Source: JAIBJN01 sp963748205 (GTDB lineage Bacteria; Actinomycetota; Thermoleophilia; Gaiellales; Gaiellaceae). Taken from it: DNA of 64,000 bases. This document shows positions 1 through 8,696 of the stretch, piece by piece. Below the pieces are notes generated by a model. That model saw only the letters and a program-made list of their open reading frames with translations. It ran no database searches and had not been told where the DNA came from. The DNA lies in contig CAVVIB010000022.1 in assembly GCA_963748205.1 (NCBI GenBank), positions 62,001-126,000 of the forward strand. The letters run 5' to 3'. The translations under genes and the position numbers were made by a program. Numbering within the stretch: the first letter of the stretch is position 1; every line of letters starts with the position of its first letter.

Positions 1-1143
1 GGGATCGGTGATCCGCTGCACGAGCCTGGGCTCCATGACGACGCCGTCGTTGGCGACGCCGGCGGCGACGAGGGCCATCTGGAGCGGCGTCACGATCAGG
101 CGCTCCTGGCCGAAGGCCAGCCGCCCCGGGTCGACCTCGGAGGGGTCGTCGGGCTTGTACAGGCGCCCGTTGCGGTAGAGGCCGCTGATCAGCACCTCGT
201 TCGAGGGCAGCTCGATCGGCGGCCGGTCGTAGAAGCCGAAGCGCTCGGCGTACTCGAGCACGGTGCCGGCGCCGAGCTCCTTCCCCAGGTTGCAGAAGAC
301 CGAGTTGATCGAGTTCTCGAGGGCCTCTGAGAGCGTGACCCGGCCGAACGCGTTCAGCTCGCCCTGGTCCGAGAAGTTCGTCACGCGCTGCCCGAAGAGC
401 GTGCAGAAGCCCGGGTCGTCGAACTCGCTGTCGGGCGTGAAGGCTCCCGTGTCGAGCGCCGCCGCGGCCGTGATGACCTTGAACGTCGAGCCCGGCACGA
501 AGCGGCCGGCGGTCGCCCGGTCGAGGAGCGGGGCGGCGGGCTCGCAGGGCGCCGTGATCCGCTCGATGGCGCCGAAGTTCTCCTCCACGAGGTTCGGGTG
601 GAAGGACGGCGAGGACGCGAGCGCGAGCACGGCGCCGGTGCGCGGGTCGAGTGCCACGGCGGCGCCGCAGTTCCCGCTCAGGCCGTCCATGGCCGCCCGC
701 TGGGCGTTCATGTTCAGCGTCGTGATGACGTTGTTGCCCTGGCGGGTGATCCCCTGGAGCTTGTCGAGCGTCGTGTCGATGATCGTGCTCAGGTTCGCGT
801 TCGAGCCCGTGAGGAAGTCGTTCATCGACTGCTCGAGGCCCGTGCGGGAGCGCGAGATCGTCGAGTAGCCCACCGCATGCGCCGTCAGAGGCCCGCGCGG
901 GTAGCGGCGGACGTACCACGTGCGGCCGTCCTCGAGCTTCCGCTGGCGGTTCCGAGCGAGCACGGTCGTGCCGTTGGCCGCGTAGATGAGCCCGCGCTCG
1001 ACCTCGAGCTCGCGCACGATCAGCGGATTGCCCTGGCGCGCCTCCAGGTCCGGAGCGCGCCACAGCCAGTACGTCGCCGTCGCGATCAGCGCGACGAAGA
1101 GGAACGCGAAGACGAAGAAGAGGCGGCGGATCTGCGGGTTCAC
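1..1143 (-). CDS. pbpA: Penicillin-binding protein, class B-like transpeptidase (C-terminus off window)
   Basis: D,D-transpeptidase that cross-links peptidoglycan outside the membrane as partner of the SEDS protein encoded just upstream. Visible are an N-terminal membrane anchor (about residues 6-28), a dimerisation region, then the transpeptidase fold with the active-site SxxK motif (STFK, Ser219) and the SxN motif (SIN, Ser278). The KTG box lies beyond the window edge, so the gene is truncated by the window and not by mutation. The GTG start at 1143 overlaps the rodA/ftsW stop (GTGA), which argues for translational coupling. Gene order matches the actinobacterial pstP-rodA-pbpA cluster, hence the PbpA assignment; FtsI is less likely. 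Confidence 0.9.
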   Translation of the reverse strand, partial: MNPQIRRLFFVFAFLFVALIATATYWLWRAPDLEARQGNPLIVRELEVERGLIYAANGTTVLARNRQRKLEDGRTWYVRRYPRGPLTAHAVGYSTISRSRTGLEQSMNDFLTGSNANLSTIIDTTLDKLQGITRQGNNVITTLNMNAQRAAMDGLSGNCGAAVALDPRTGAVLALASSPSFHPNLVEENFGAIERITAPCEPAAPLLDRATAGRFVPGSTFKVITAAAALDTGAFTPDSEFDDPGFCTLFGQRVTNFSDQGELNAFGRVTLSEALENSINSVFCNLGKELGAGTVLEYAERFGFYDRPPIELPSNEVLISGLYRNGRLYKPDDPSEVDPGRLAFGQERLIVTPLQMALVAAGVANDGVVMEPRLVQRITDP

Positions 1144-2429
1144 CTGCGCTCACCCCGGTTGACGCGGTCGGAGACCATGAGCAGGAGCGCGAGCACGATG
1201 AAGTTCGCGACGATGCTCGAGCCTCCGTACGAGACGAAGGGCAGCGTGATCCCCGTGAGCGGGATCAGCCCGAGGACGCCGCCGATGATGATGAACGCCT
1301 GGATGGCGACGGCCGCGGTCAGCCCCGCGGCGAGGAGCTTCGAGAAGCCGTCGTCGGCGAGCATGGCGATGCGGAACCCGCGGAAGGCGAAGATGAGGTA
1401 GAGGAGGATGATGGCGGCGGCGCCCGCGAGGCCGAGCTCCTGTGCGATGGCCGAGAAGATGAAGTCGGTCTCGAGGAACGGGATGTAGGGGTTGCCCTCG
1501 GGCGAGAGCAGGATCCCGTCCCCGAGCCCCGAGCCGAAGACGCCGCCGCTCGAGATCGCGTAGAGCGACTGGACGAGCTGGTAGGTGTCCCCCTGCGGGT
1601 CGCTCCAGGGGTCGAGCCAGCCCTGCACGCGGGTCTGCACGTGCGGGATCACCTGGTAGAGCGCGACCGCGCCCGCGAGGAAGAGCCCGAAGCCGACCGC
1701 CACGAACGACCAGCGCGCCGTGGCCGTGTAGAGCATGACGAGGAAGATGGCGAAGTAGAGGAGCGCGCCGCCGAGGTCGCGCGTCTGGAAGAGCACGAGC
1801 ATCGCGCCGCCCCAGATGAGGAGCAGCGGCCCCAGGTGCTTCGGCGAGGGCAGGCGGCCGCCGCCGACGCCGTAGGAGAGCATCTCCCGGTTGTCCCGCA
1901 GGTAGCCGGCCAGGAAGATGACGATCAGCACCTTGGCGAGCTCTCCGGGCTGGAACACGATCGGCCCGATGTCCACCCAGAGCGTCGCGCCGTTGATCGT
2001 GCGCCCGATGCCCGGGAGCGCGGGCAGGACGAGCAGGCCGATGGCCGAGACGCCGAGGATGTACTTGATGTTGTCCAGCTCGCGGTAGTCGCGGAGGAAG
2101 AGGATGATCGCCGCGAAGGCGATCACCCCGACGACCACCCACAGCCCCTGCCGGAACGCGAGGTCGGGGTCGATGCGGTAGATCTCGGTCACTCCGATGG
2201 CGCAGAGGAGCCCGCCGAGGGGGAGCAGGTACGGGTCGGCGTTCGGGAGCCGGACTCGCAGGATGATGTGCGCGACGACGAAGAGGGAGACGAAGAAGGC
2301 CGCGTAGGACAGCGAGCCTGCGGAGACCACTTCCTGCCGTGCGATGTAGACGGAGGCGAAGCCCGCGGCCGTCAGGAGGCCGACCAGGACGAGGTTCAGG
2401 AGCTCCCGCGTGCGCAGGGTCATGCGCAA
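1140..2429 (-). CDS. rodA: SEDS-family peptidoglycan polymerase RodA/FtsW
   Basis: Polytopic SEDS glycosyltransferase, 429 aa, that polymerises lipid II for the paired class B PBP. About ten membrane segments are readable. The conserved stretches GELAKVLIV, ETDFIFSAIAQELG and the C-terminal GITLPFVSYGGSS are typical of FtsW/RodA. Two starts are possible: TTG at 2429 or ATG at 2423. The gene lies between pstP and pbpA, with a 4-bp overlap to pbpA, as in the mycobacterial pknB locus. RodA and FtsW cannot be separated by sequence alone; the neighbourhood favours RodA. Confidence 0.92.
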   Translation of the reverse strand: MRMTLRTRELLNLVLVGLLTAAGFASVYIARQEVVSAGSLSYAAFFVSLFVVAHIILRVRLPNADPYLLPLGGLLCAIGVTEIYRIDPDLAFRQGLWVVVGVIAFAAIILFLRDYRELDNIKYILGVSAIGLLVLPALPGIGRTINGATLWVDIGPIVFQPGELAKVLIVIFLAGYLRDNREMLSYGVGGGRLPSPKHLGPLLLIWGGAMLVLFQTRDLGGALLYFAIFLVMLYTATARWSFVAVGFGLFLAGAVALYQVIPHVQTRVQGWLDPWSDPQGDTYQLVQSLYAISSGGVFGSGLGDGILLSPEGNPYIPFLETDFIFSAIAQELGLAGAAAIILLYLIFAFRGFRIAMLADDGFSKLLAAGLTAAVAIQAFIIIGGVLGLIPLTGITLPFVSYGGSSIVANFIVLALLLMVSDRVNRGERR

Positions 2430-2430
2430 A

Positions 2431-3606
2431 TCAGGGGACGGCCTCTTCCTCGAAGGCGGACACGCGCTCCAGTGCGCGGTCGTACGAGACCAGCTGGTGG
2501 TCGAAGAGGTCCGTCCGCTCCTCCGGTGAGAGCTGCGCGGCCTGGAGGCGGCTCACGTAGCGCTCGCGGTAGAGCCCCACGCCGTCGCTGAAGTCGAACG
2601 GCACGCCCTGGTAGACGGTGACGTTGCCGTCCTCGTCGGCCCCGACGAAGTACGCGCGGGAGAGCCCGAACAGCGCTCCGCCGAGGATCAGCCCTACGAA
2701 AGCGACCCCGAGCACCGCCCAGAGGATCCGCCGGCCCCAGTGGGACTGCTTGCGGCGCGGTCGCGGCTCCTGAGCCGGCGCCGGCGCGGCAGCCTGGACG
2801 GGCGGCAGGCCGGTCAGCGTGTCCTCGAGCTCGTTCGTCTCCTCGACCGCTTCCGGCAAGGGCGCCGCCACGAGGGTCTCCTCGACGGCCTCGTCGCCCA
2901 CGACCTGGAAGAGGACGACGGTGATGTTGTCCTCGCCGCCGCCGGAGTTCGCGGCCCTGACGAGCGTGCGCGCGATGTCGTCGAGCGTCCCGGCCTCCTG
3001 GACGATCCGCAGGATGTCGTCCTCGGGCACCATCGTCGTCAGCCCGTCCGAGCACAGGAGGAAGAGGTCTCCCGGCTCCACGTCGACGCTGACCATGTCC
3101 ACGTCCACGTCCGAGTCGGTCCCGAGCGCGCGCGTGATCACGGAGCGCTGCGGGTGGGCGTCGGCCTCCTCGGGCGTCAGCCGCCCGCTCCGCATCAGGT
3201 CGCCGACGAGCGAGTGGTCCTCGGTCAGCTGCTCCAGCTCGCCGTCGCGGACGCGGTAGGCGCGCGAGTCGCCGACATGGCCGATCGAGACACGGCCGTT
3301 GGTCAGGATGGCCGCGGTGACGGTCGTCCCCATCCCGGAGGCCTCGGAGTCGGTTCGCGCCCGCTCGTAGATCCGCCGGTTCGCCTCCTTGATGATCGCC
3401 TCGACCCGCTCGGCGGGCTCCAGGCGGTCGGCGTCGTGGTACTCGCGGAAGGCCGCCGCGGCCAGGCGCGAGGCGACCTCGCCGGCCTGCGCGCCGCCCA
3501 TTCCGTCCGCGACGGCGAAGAGCGGCGGGTCGAGGACGAACGAGTCCTCGTTGCGGCGGCGCACGCGCCCTGCGTCGGTGCGTCCGGCGCTGTCGCCGAG
3601 CCTCAT
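2431..3606 (-). CDS. pstP: PP2C-type Ser/Thr phosphatase PstP
   Basis: Metal-dependent protein phosphatase, 391 aa, expected to reverse the phosphorylation made by the membrane kinases of this operon. The first 235 or so residues carry the PP2C motifs RRRNEDSF, DGMGG, CSDGL and GGEDNIT, which hold the two-metal Asp residues. A linker rich in Pro, Glu and Arg follows, then one transmembrane helix near residues 290-310 and an extracytoplasmic tail of about 80 residues, the same topology as mycobacterial PstP. It starts inside the end of fhaB (4-bp overlap) and is followed almost immediately by rodA/ftsW, so one transcript is likely. Confidence 0.93.
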   Translation of the reverse strand: MRLGDSAGRTDAGRVRRRNEDSFVLDPPLFAVADGMGGAQAGEVASRLAAAAFREYHDADRLEPAERVEAIIKEANRRIYERARTDSEASGMGTTVTAAILTNGRVSIGHVGDSRAYRVRDGELEQLTEDHSLVGDLMRSGRLTPEEADAHPQRSVITRALGTDSDVDVDMVSVDVEPGDLFLLCSDGLTTMVPEDDILRIVQEAGTLDDIARTLVRAANSGGGEDNITVVLFQVVGDEAVEETLVAAPLPEAVEETNELEDTLTGLPPVQAAAPAPAQEPRPRRKQSHWGRRILWAVLGVAFVGLILGGALFGLSRAYFVGADEDGNVTVYQGVPFDFSDGVGLYRERYVSRLQAAQLSPEERTDLFDHQLVSYDRALERVSAFEEEAVP

Positions 3607-4073
3607 CGCCGGTACTCCAGCTCCGTGTCGCCGATCTGGAGGCGGTCGCCCTCGCGAAGCCGCCGCCGGCCGTCGACGCGCTCGCCGTTCACGTAGGTGC
3701 CGTTCGTCGAGCCGAGGTCGACGACCCAGGTTCCGTCGAGGCCGCTCTCCACGCGGGCGTGGTGGCCCGAGGCGTAGTCGTCGTCGGGAAGCGGGACGAC
3801 GTTGTCCTCGGAGCGTCCGAAGGTCAGCGGCACCGGTCCGGGCTCGAAAGCCTGCCCGACGGCAACCGCCTGCGAGCGGACGACGACCAGCTCGCCGGGC
3901 GCCACGCCCGCCTCGGCCCGTGCCTGGGCGACCTGGGCGGGCGCGAGCACGAAGCTCTCCTGCGGCGCGGACGGAAGTCCGCGCTCCGCGGTGCGGACGA
4001 CGCGCCAGATGAAGATGTACAGGAGCACGATGAACGCGGCCTGCAGGGCGATGAGGATCGGCTCGACAGACAC
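3603..4073 (-). CDS. fhaB: Membrane-anchored FHA-domain protein FhaB
   Basis: Phosphothreonine-reading scaffold, 156 aa. An N-terminal transmembrane helix (about residues 7-26) precedes a linker and a C-terminal FHA domain. Its hallmarks are FGRSEDN, the SGHHARV strand and DLGSTNGTYVNGERV, which form the phosphopeptide-binding loops. In actinobacteria the FhaB homologue (FipA) links PknA/PknB signalling to growth and division. It lies between fhaA and pstP in the expected order and overlaps pstP by 4 bp. Confidence 0.92.
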   Translation of the reverse strand: MSVEPILIALQAAFIVLLYIFIWRVVRTAERGLPSAPQESFVLAPAQVAQARAEAGVAPGELVVVRSQAVAVGQAFEPGPVPLTFGRSEDNVVPLPDDDYASGHHARVESGLDGTWVVDLGSTNGTYVNGERVDGRRRLREGDRLQIGDTELEYRR

Positions 4074-4082
4074 GCCGTGCGT

Positions 4083-4871
4083 CTAGAAGCCGCGCTCGAA
4101 GCGAAGCTCGGTCGTCCCGATCAGGACGGTGTCGTCCGGCTCGAGCTTCGCGCGCTTCACGCGCTCTCCGTTGACGGTGACCCCGTTCGTGGAGTCGAGG
4201 TCGACGATCCAGTACGCGCCGTTCTCGTGCCTGATCTCGGCATGGCGGCGCGAGGCGTTGGGATCGTCGACCGGGATGTCGCAGTCGCGCGACCGCCCCA
4301 GGACGAGCGCGCTGTTCGCCAGCTCGTGACGCTTGCCGCCGAGGACGATCGCCGCGGTGGAGTGCGCGAGGTCGAGGGCGGCGGCCTCCTCGGAGGAGAC
4401 AGCCTCGGTGTCCGAGGGAGGCGGCTTGAAGATCTTGGTCTCGCTCGGCGCCGCCTGGGGCTGCACCTCGGGCGGCACGTCCTGGGCGGCGCGGCCCCGC
4501 TGCGGCTGCACCATGCGCGTGGCGATCCCGAACTCGCCGACGCTCAGGTCGTCGTCCTCCTCCATGAGGACGACCGGCGTCGTGAGCAGCGCGTAGCCCT
4601 CGCGGCGCGCGTGCTCGGAAAGGTAGTCCGAGAGCTCGGTGAGGAGCGAGTCCTCGTAGTTCCCGAACTGGTCGCGGTCGCTCGGGGAGAGGTAGAGCGT
4701 GTACTCGTTCGGCACGTAGACGCGCGAAACGGAGACCGTCTTGGCGTCGTCCATCTCCTTGGCCAGCTTCCGCGCGAGCTCAACCGGCTGCACGTGGGTG
4801 CGGAAGGCGCGGCCGAAGACGCCCTCGACGAGCGACTCGATTCGGTGCTCGATGCTCCGCAGGACGCTCAT
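4083..4871 (-). CDS. fhaA: FHA-domain protein FhaA (DUF3662 + FHA)
   Basis: Cytoplasmic phosphopeptide-binding protein, 262 aa. The N-terminal 120 or so residues fit the DUF3662 domain of FhaA (opening SIEHRIESLVEGVFGRAF, then a conserved VYVPNEYTLYLSP segment). A low-complexity linker follows, then an FHA domain with LGRSRDCDIPV, SRRHAEI and DLDSTNGVTVNGERV. In mycobacteria FhaA binds phosphorylated MviN and affects peptidoglycan synthesis. It begins 33 bp after the kinase gene and ends 9 bp before fhaB, so it is the second gene of this operon. Confidence 0.92.
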   Translation of the reverse strand: MSVLRSIEHRIESLVEGVFGRAFRTHVQPVELARKLAKEMDDAKTVSVSRVYVPNEYTLYLSPSDRDQFGNYEDSLLTELSDYLSEHARREGYALLTTPVVLMEEDDDLSVGEFGIATRMVQPQRGRAAQDVPPEVQPQAAPSETKIFKPPPSDTEAVSSEEAAALDLAHSTAAIVLGGKRHELANSALVLGRSRDCDIPVDDPNASRRHAEIRHENGAYWIVDLDSTNGVTVNGERVKRAKLEPDDTVLIGTTELRFERGF

Positions 4872-4904
4872 AGCAGGCGGACACCATTGTGCCCGCCGGG
4901 CACT

Positions 4905-6584
4905 CTAACGACGCGCTCGAAGCAACGGATACGCCAGCGCACCCGTTGCGAGCCAGGCCGCGGGAACGGCCCAGGCGGCTGCGACGGGCTCCCCGCCCGC
5001 CGCAAGCGGCGCCAAGAGCAGTGCCCCCACGAGCCCTGCGCCCCAGCCCGTGACTGCCCAGAGCCCGTGCTCACGGGCGGGTCGCGCGGCGGCGGCCGCG
5101 GCGGCCGCGACGAGGGCCGCGACGATCATCGTTGGATGACCCGTGAAGAGGCTCCAGACTGCGTCGAGCGCCGCGGCCGGCCCTTCGATGCCCCGCAGGA
5201 TCGACGTGCCGGGCGGCGACTCCCCGGTCAGGGGCAGCCCCGATCCCGTGACGATCGCCGTTCCGACAGCGGCCAGCACCCCGGTGACCGCGAGCGCCAC
5301 CCGCCGCGCGGTGCCGCGCGCCAGGAGTGCGACGACGACCATCAGTGGCAAGAGGTGTACGAGCGCCAACGCCGGGCCGGCCACGAAGAGGAGCCCCGAG
5401 CGTGCGTCGCGCGCGAAGAGGAGGAACCAGGCGACCGCGAGCGGCACGTAGGCGACGGCGAGGCCCAGCGAGACGTTCCCGAGCGGCAGTACCGGCACGG
5501 CCAGCGCGGCGGCCAGGCCGACGCGCGGGTTGACGAGCGCAAGGATCCCCGCGACGGCGCCCAGGAGGAACGGCCAGCCGCCGGGGAAGAAGGGCAGGAG
5601 GAGCGCGGAGCCCGTCGCGAAGGCCGCGGCGAGAACGGCGTGCGGGCCCTGCTCCTGGAGCCTGGCGGGCGACGAGACGGCCCGCCGGCGCTCGGAACGG
5701 TCCTCCTCCACCGACCGCAGGAGATGGAGTGCCTGCCGCGCGGTCGGGCGCTTCTTCGGGTCGGTCGAGAGCATGCGGTCGACCGCGCGGCAGAGCTTGC
5801 GCGGCAGGTCGGGGCGCAGCTCGGCGAGCGGCTGGGCGCCGTGCTCGACACGCCGCGCCGTCTCGAGCGGCGAGACGGCCCAGAACGGGTGCCGGCCGGC
5901 GAGGGACTCCCAGAGGATCACGCCCAGCGACCAGACGTCGGCGGCGCCGGTCGCCTCTGCGCCGGCGAGCCTCTCCGGCGCGATGTAGGCGAGCGTCCCC
6001 GGCACGTCGCCGACCGCGGTCAGGGTGTCGGCCTCGTCGATCTGCGCCATGCCGAAGTCGAGCAGCCGGATGGAGATCTCCTCACCGCTCTCGACCATGA
6101 CGTTCGCGGGCTTGACGTCGCGGTGCACGACGCCCTTGGAGTGGGCGTGCGCGAGCGCTTCGAGGATCTGCGCCGCCGCCTCGATCGAGCTCCAGTCGTC
6201 GAGCGCACCGCCGCGCAGGGCGTCGCGCATCGTGCAGCCGGAGATGAACGGATAGGCGACGTAGACGTGGCCCTCGTCCCGGGCGAGCGCGAGCGCCCGT
6301 AGGCAGCGCGGGTGGCGGAGACGGGTGGCGGCCTCGACCTCTCGCTCGGCCCGGTCCCCGGCCTTGCCCTCGCGCGCGACGATCTTGAGCGCTACCTCGC
6401 GGTCGCCCTCGACGTCCTGAGCCAGCCAGACGGATCCGGCCCCGCCGCTCCCCAGGGGCCGCAACGGGCGGTAGCGGCCGAGGACGAGGTGGTTCTCGCC
6501 GAATGCGACTGCGTGTTCCACGGACACCCGGGCACTTGGCGTCCGCTCCTGAAAGTCCTGCAAAGTCCGACTTGGCTGGTACAC
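4905..6584 (-). CDS. Ser/Thr protein kinase with multipass C-terminal membrane domain
   Basis: Hanks-type kinase, 559 aa. Residues about 35-300 form the catalytic domain: glycine loop LGSGGAGSV, ATP-binding Lys in VALKIV, catalytic loop HRDVKPANV, DFG in LLDFGMA and the APE motif in IAPERL. Instead of one helix and PASTA repeats, the last 250 or so residues hold six or seven hydrophobic helices with short loops and no evident extracellular sensor. The GTG start at 6584 has a good ribosome site (AAGAAGG, six bases upstream). It leads the fhaA-fhaB-pstP-rodA-pbpA operon and is divergent from the gene at 6615. It probably phosphorylates partners read by the FHA proteins. It is not a PknB orthologue by architecture. 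Confidence 0.9.
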   Translation of the reverse strand: MYQPSRTLQDFQERTPSARVSVEHAVAFGENHLVLGRYRPLRPLGSGGAGSVWLAQDVEGDREVALKIVAREGKAGDRAEREVEAATRLRHPRCLRALALARDEGHVYVAYPFISGCTMRDALRGGALDDWSSIEAAAQILEALAHAHSKGVVHRDVKPANVMVESGEEISIRLLDFGMAQIDEADTLTAVGDVPGTLAYIAPERLAGAEATGAADVWSLGVILWESLAGRHPFWAVSPLETARRVEHGAQPLAELRPDLPRKLCRAVDRMLSTDPKKRPTARQALHLLRSVEEDRSERRRAVSSPARLQEQGPHAVLAAAFATGSALLLPFFPGGWPFLLGAVAGILALVNPRVGLAAALAVPVLPLGNVSLGLAVAYVPLAVAWFLLFARDARSGLLFVAGPALALVHLLPLMVVVALLARGTARRVALAVTGVLAAVGTAIVTGSGLPLTGESPPGTSILRGIEGPAAALDAVWSLFTGHPTMIVAALVAAAAAAAARPAREHGLWAVTGWGAGLVGALLLAPLAAGGEPVAAAWAVPAAWLATGALAYPLLRARR

Positions 6585-6585
6585 T
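6577..6585 (+). promoter_or_regulatory. Extended -10 promoter candidate for the 6615 gene
   Basis: TGG-TACACT is an extended -10 sequence 29 bp before the GTG at 6615, in the divergent gap with the kinase gene. The -35 region is weak. The assignment rests on sequence only. Confidence 0.4.
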
Positions 6586-6614
6586 CGGCGCCTTCTTCGA
6601 CCCCCAGAGCGGCC

Positions 6615-7748
6615 GTGTTCGACCGAGAGAAATCCGAGTCTGAGAGCGACATCGAGTTCGACTTCTTCGACGAGTCGCCGACCGTCGAGCAGTCACAGCG
6701 AGAAGGCGGGCCGCGCAGGCGGCGGCGCTTGCCGACGCGGCCGCCGACTCCGCCCGGAGGGCCTCAGCTCTATCGGCTCGGCGTCCTGATCGCGGGGGCG
6801 ATCGTCCTCGCGGTCATCCTCATCCTCGTCGTCAACAGTTGCCGCAACAACCAGAAGGTCTCGGCCTACGAGGACTACGTCGAGTCGGTGAGCACGATCG
6901 CGGCCCAGTCCGAGGAGCTCGGCAAGCAGCTCAACACCCAGCTGACGACGCCGGGCATCAACCTGGAGGAGCTGCGCGGCGACGTCGAGGGCCTGCGACA
7001 GCAGCAGGAGCAGATCCTGCGCCGCGCGCAGGAGCTCGAGCCGCCCGGGCCGCTGATCGAGCAGCAGGGGGCCCTCGTCGAGACGATGCAGTTCCGCGTC
7101 AACGGCCTCGACGGCCTCGCGACCGCGCTCCAGCAGGTCGCCCAGACCAGCAACGCCGACGAGTCCGGCCAGCTCCTGGCCTCTCAGGCGCAGCGCCTCG
7201 TGGCGAGCGACGTCATCTACGCGGACGCGTTCCAGTCGCCGACCGAGACCGTGCTCGAGGAGCAGGGAGTCTCCAACGTGCCCGTCCCCGCCTCCAGGTT
7301 CGTCCAGAACCCCGAGTTCGGGAGCCCGACCCAGTGGGGGCAGACCGTCGCGCGACTCACGCAGTCGCCGGAGTCGGGCGGCCTGCACGGCAACGGCATC
7401 CAGGCCGTGCGCGTGCAGCCCGGCGACATCACGCTCTCGCCGAGCGAGGACACGTCGATCGAGGCGAGCAACAACCTCGAGATCCAGGTGCTCGTCCAGA
7501 ACTCGGGCGACAGCCAGGAGACGCAGGTCAAGGTCACGCTCACGATCCAGCAGGATCCGCAGATCGAGAAGCAGCAGACGATCGACGTCATCAACCCGGG
7601 CGAGACGAAGACGGTCACCTTCCGCGACTTCGGCGAGCTCTCCTTCGCCACGAGCACGATCCTCAAGATCGCGGTCGATCCGGTTCAGGGCGAGCAGAAC
7701 ACGGACAACAACACGGCCCAGTACCCGGTCATCTTCACGCTCCAGTAG
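6615..7748 (+). CDS. Membrane-anchored coiled-coil protein with C-terminal CARDB-like domain
   Basis: Predicted cell-envelope protein of unknown function, about 378 aa from the GTG at 6615. Residues 1-50 are acidic then Arg/Pro-rich and cytoplasmic; one transmembrane helix follows near residues 55-76. A long Gln/Glu-rich region then looks like coiled coil (about 85-200). The last 100 residues form a beta-rich segment (IQVLVQNSGDSQETQVKVTL, later DPVQGEQNTDNN) resembling CARDB/Ig-like adhesion folds. In-frame codons exist upstream of 6615, but the promoter-like box at 6580-6585 makes them unlikely. It is transcribed divergently from the kinase at 6584, so it may be a sensor or substrate in that pathway; that is inference. 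Confidence 0.75.
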   Translation: MFDREKSESESDIEFDFFDESPTVEQSQREGGPRRRRRLPTRPPTPPGGPQLYRLGVLIAGAIVLAVILILVVNSCRNNQKVSAYEDYVESVSTIAAQSEELGKQLNTQLTTPGINLEELRGDVEGLRQQQEQILRRAQELEPPGPLIEQQGALVETMQFRVNGLDGLATALQQVAQTSNADESGQLLASQAQRLVASDVIYADAFQSPTETVLEEQGVSNVPVPASRFVQNPEFGSPTQWGQTVARLTQSPESGGLHGNGIQAVRVQPGDITLSPSEDTSIEASNNLEIQVLVQNSGDSQETQVKVTLTIQQDPQIEKQQTIDVINPGETKTVTFRDFGELSFATSTILKIAVDPVQGEQNTDNNTAQYPVIFTLQ

Positions 7749-7757
7749 CACCGGCGC

Positions 7758-7763
7758 TAGGCT
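7758..7763 (+). promoter_or_regulatory. -10 box for leaderless DUF4446 gene
   Basis: TAGGCT ends eight bases before the ATG at 7772, the spacing expected when transcription starts on or next to the start codon. No Shine-Dalgarno sequence is present. Confidence 0.45.
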
Positions 7764-7771
7764 AGGGCCTC

Positions 7772-8260
7772 ATGTCGGACCTCTCCGACGCGGCCCCCTG
7801 GATCGCCATCGGCGCCGCAGCGGCGGCGGTCGTTGCGCTCCTTCTCTCGCTCGCCTTCTACCTCAAGCTGCGCGCGGTCCGGAAGGCGCAGCAGGTGCTG
7901 CTGGGATCGAACCGGGACGATCTCGTCAACTTCGCCGTCTCGCTCCAGACGCGCATCGACGACCTGCACCGCGTCGTGGACGAGGTCGCCGCCGCGCTCG
8001 CCCGCATCGACCGGCGTGTGGACGGCTGCCTCTCGCACACGGCGCTCGTTCGGTACAACGCCTATGAGGACGCCGGCGGCCACCAGTCGGCCTCGCTCGC
8101 CTTCCTCGACGGTGGGCGTTCGGGGGTCGTCATGAGCGCCATCCAGGGCAGGGACTACGCGAGGATCTACGTGAAGCAGCTCGACCGCGGAAAGGCGCCC
8201 GTCGCGCTCTCTCCCGAGGAGCAGGAAGCCGTCGACCGGGCGATGGCGCAGTCGGGATGA
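7772..8260 (+). CDS. DUF4446 family membrane protein
   Basis: Small single-pass membrane protein, 162 aa, of unknown function. A transmembrane helix (about residues 10-31) is followed by a short heptad-like coiled segment (residues 48-85, LQTRIDDLHRVVDEVAAALA) and a compact C-terminal domain with RYNAYEDAGG and SASLAFLDGG, the signature of the DUF4446 family found in Firmicutes and Actinobacteria. The start is probably leaderless. The stop overlaps the following acetyltransferase start (ATGA), so the two are likely co-translated. Confidence 0.82.
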   Translation: MSDLSDAAPWIAIGAAAAAVVALLLSLAFYLKLRAVRKAQQVLLGSNRDDLVNFAVSLQTRIDDLHRVVDEVAAALARIDRRVDGCLSHTALVRYNAYEDAGGHQSASLAFLDGGRSGVVMSAIQGRDYARIYVKQLDRGKAPVALSPEEQEAVDRAMAQSG

Positions 8261-8664
8261 CGTACCGCAAGGCAGACATCCGCCCGTACCGGGCCGACGA
8301 CGAGCCGCTCCTCTTCGGGCTCGCCAGCCTCGACCGCGGCGCCGACCGGCGCACGCTCGCCGTGCTCGAGCGGGAGACCGTGTTCGTGGCCGACCTCGAG
8401 GGCGCCCCCGCGGGCTACGTCGCGCTCGAGCGGGCGGGCGACGCGGTTCGCGTCGACCAGCTCTTCGTGAGCCCCGAGCACGAGGCCGAGGGCATCGGCC
8501 GGCAGCTCCTCGAGTACGCCGAGGGCTTCGCCATCTCGGAGCAGGCGCTCTCGCTCCAGGTCGTCGTCGCGAGCGGCGACCGCCGTGCGTCGGCCTTCTA
8601 CCGCGGCCGCGGCTTCGTCGAGGCCGGGCCGGACCTGCTGGAGCTCGTGCTCCCGCGGCCATAG
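8257..8664 (+). CDS. GNAT-family N-acetyltransferase
   Basis: Acetyl-CoA-dependent acyltransferase of about 135 aa, substrate unknown. The central strand and loop VDQLFVSPEHEAEGIGRQLLEYAE contains the acetyl-CoA pyrophosphate-binding motif (EGIGRQL, a Q/RxxGxG/A variant). The C-terminal ASAFYRGRGFVEAGP is the usual GNAT motif B. It overlaps the DUF4446 gene by four bases, so translational coupling is likely. Nothing in the context identifies the acceptor. Confidence 0.85.
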   Translation: MTYRKADIRPYRADDEPLLFGLASLDRGADRRTLAVLERETVFVADLEGAPAGYVALERAGDAVRVDQLFVSPEHEAEGIGRQLLEYAEGFAISEQALSLQVVVASGDRRASAFYRGRGFVEAGPDLLELVLPRP

Positions 8665-8682
8665 GACGCGTCTCGGCTCATC

Positions 8683-8688
8683 TACGAT
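8683..8688 (+). promoter_or_regulatory. -10 box for leaderless HNH gene
   Basis: TACGAT ends eight bases before the ATG at 8697. No ribosome-binding sequence is visible between them. Confidence 0.45.
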
Positions 8689-8696
8689 TTGCGGCA

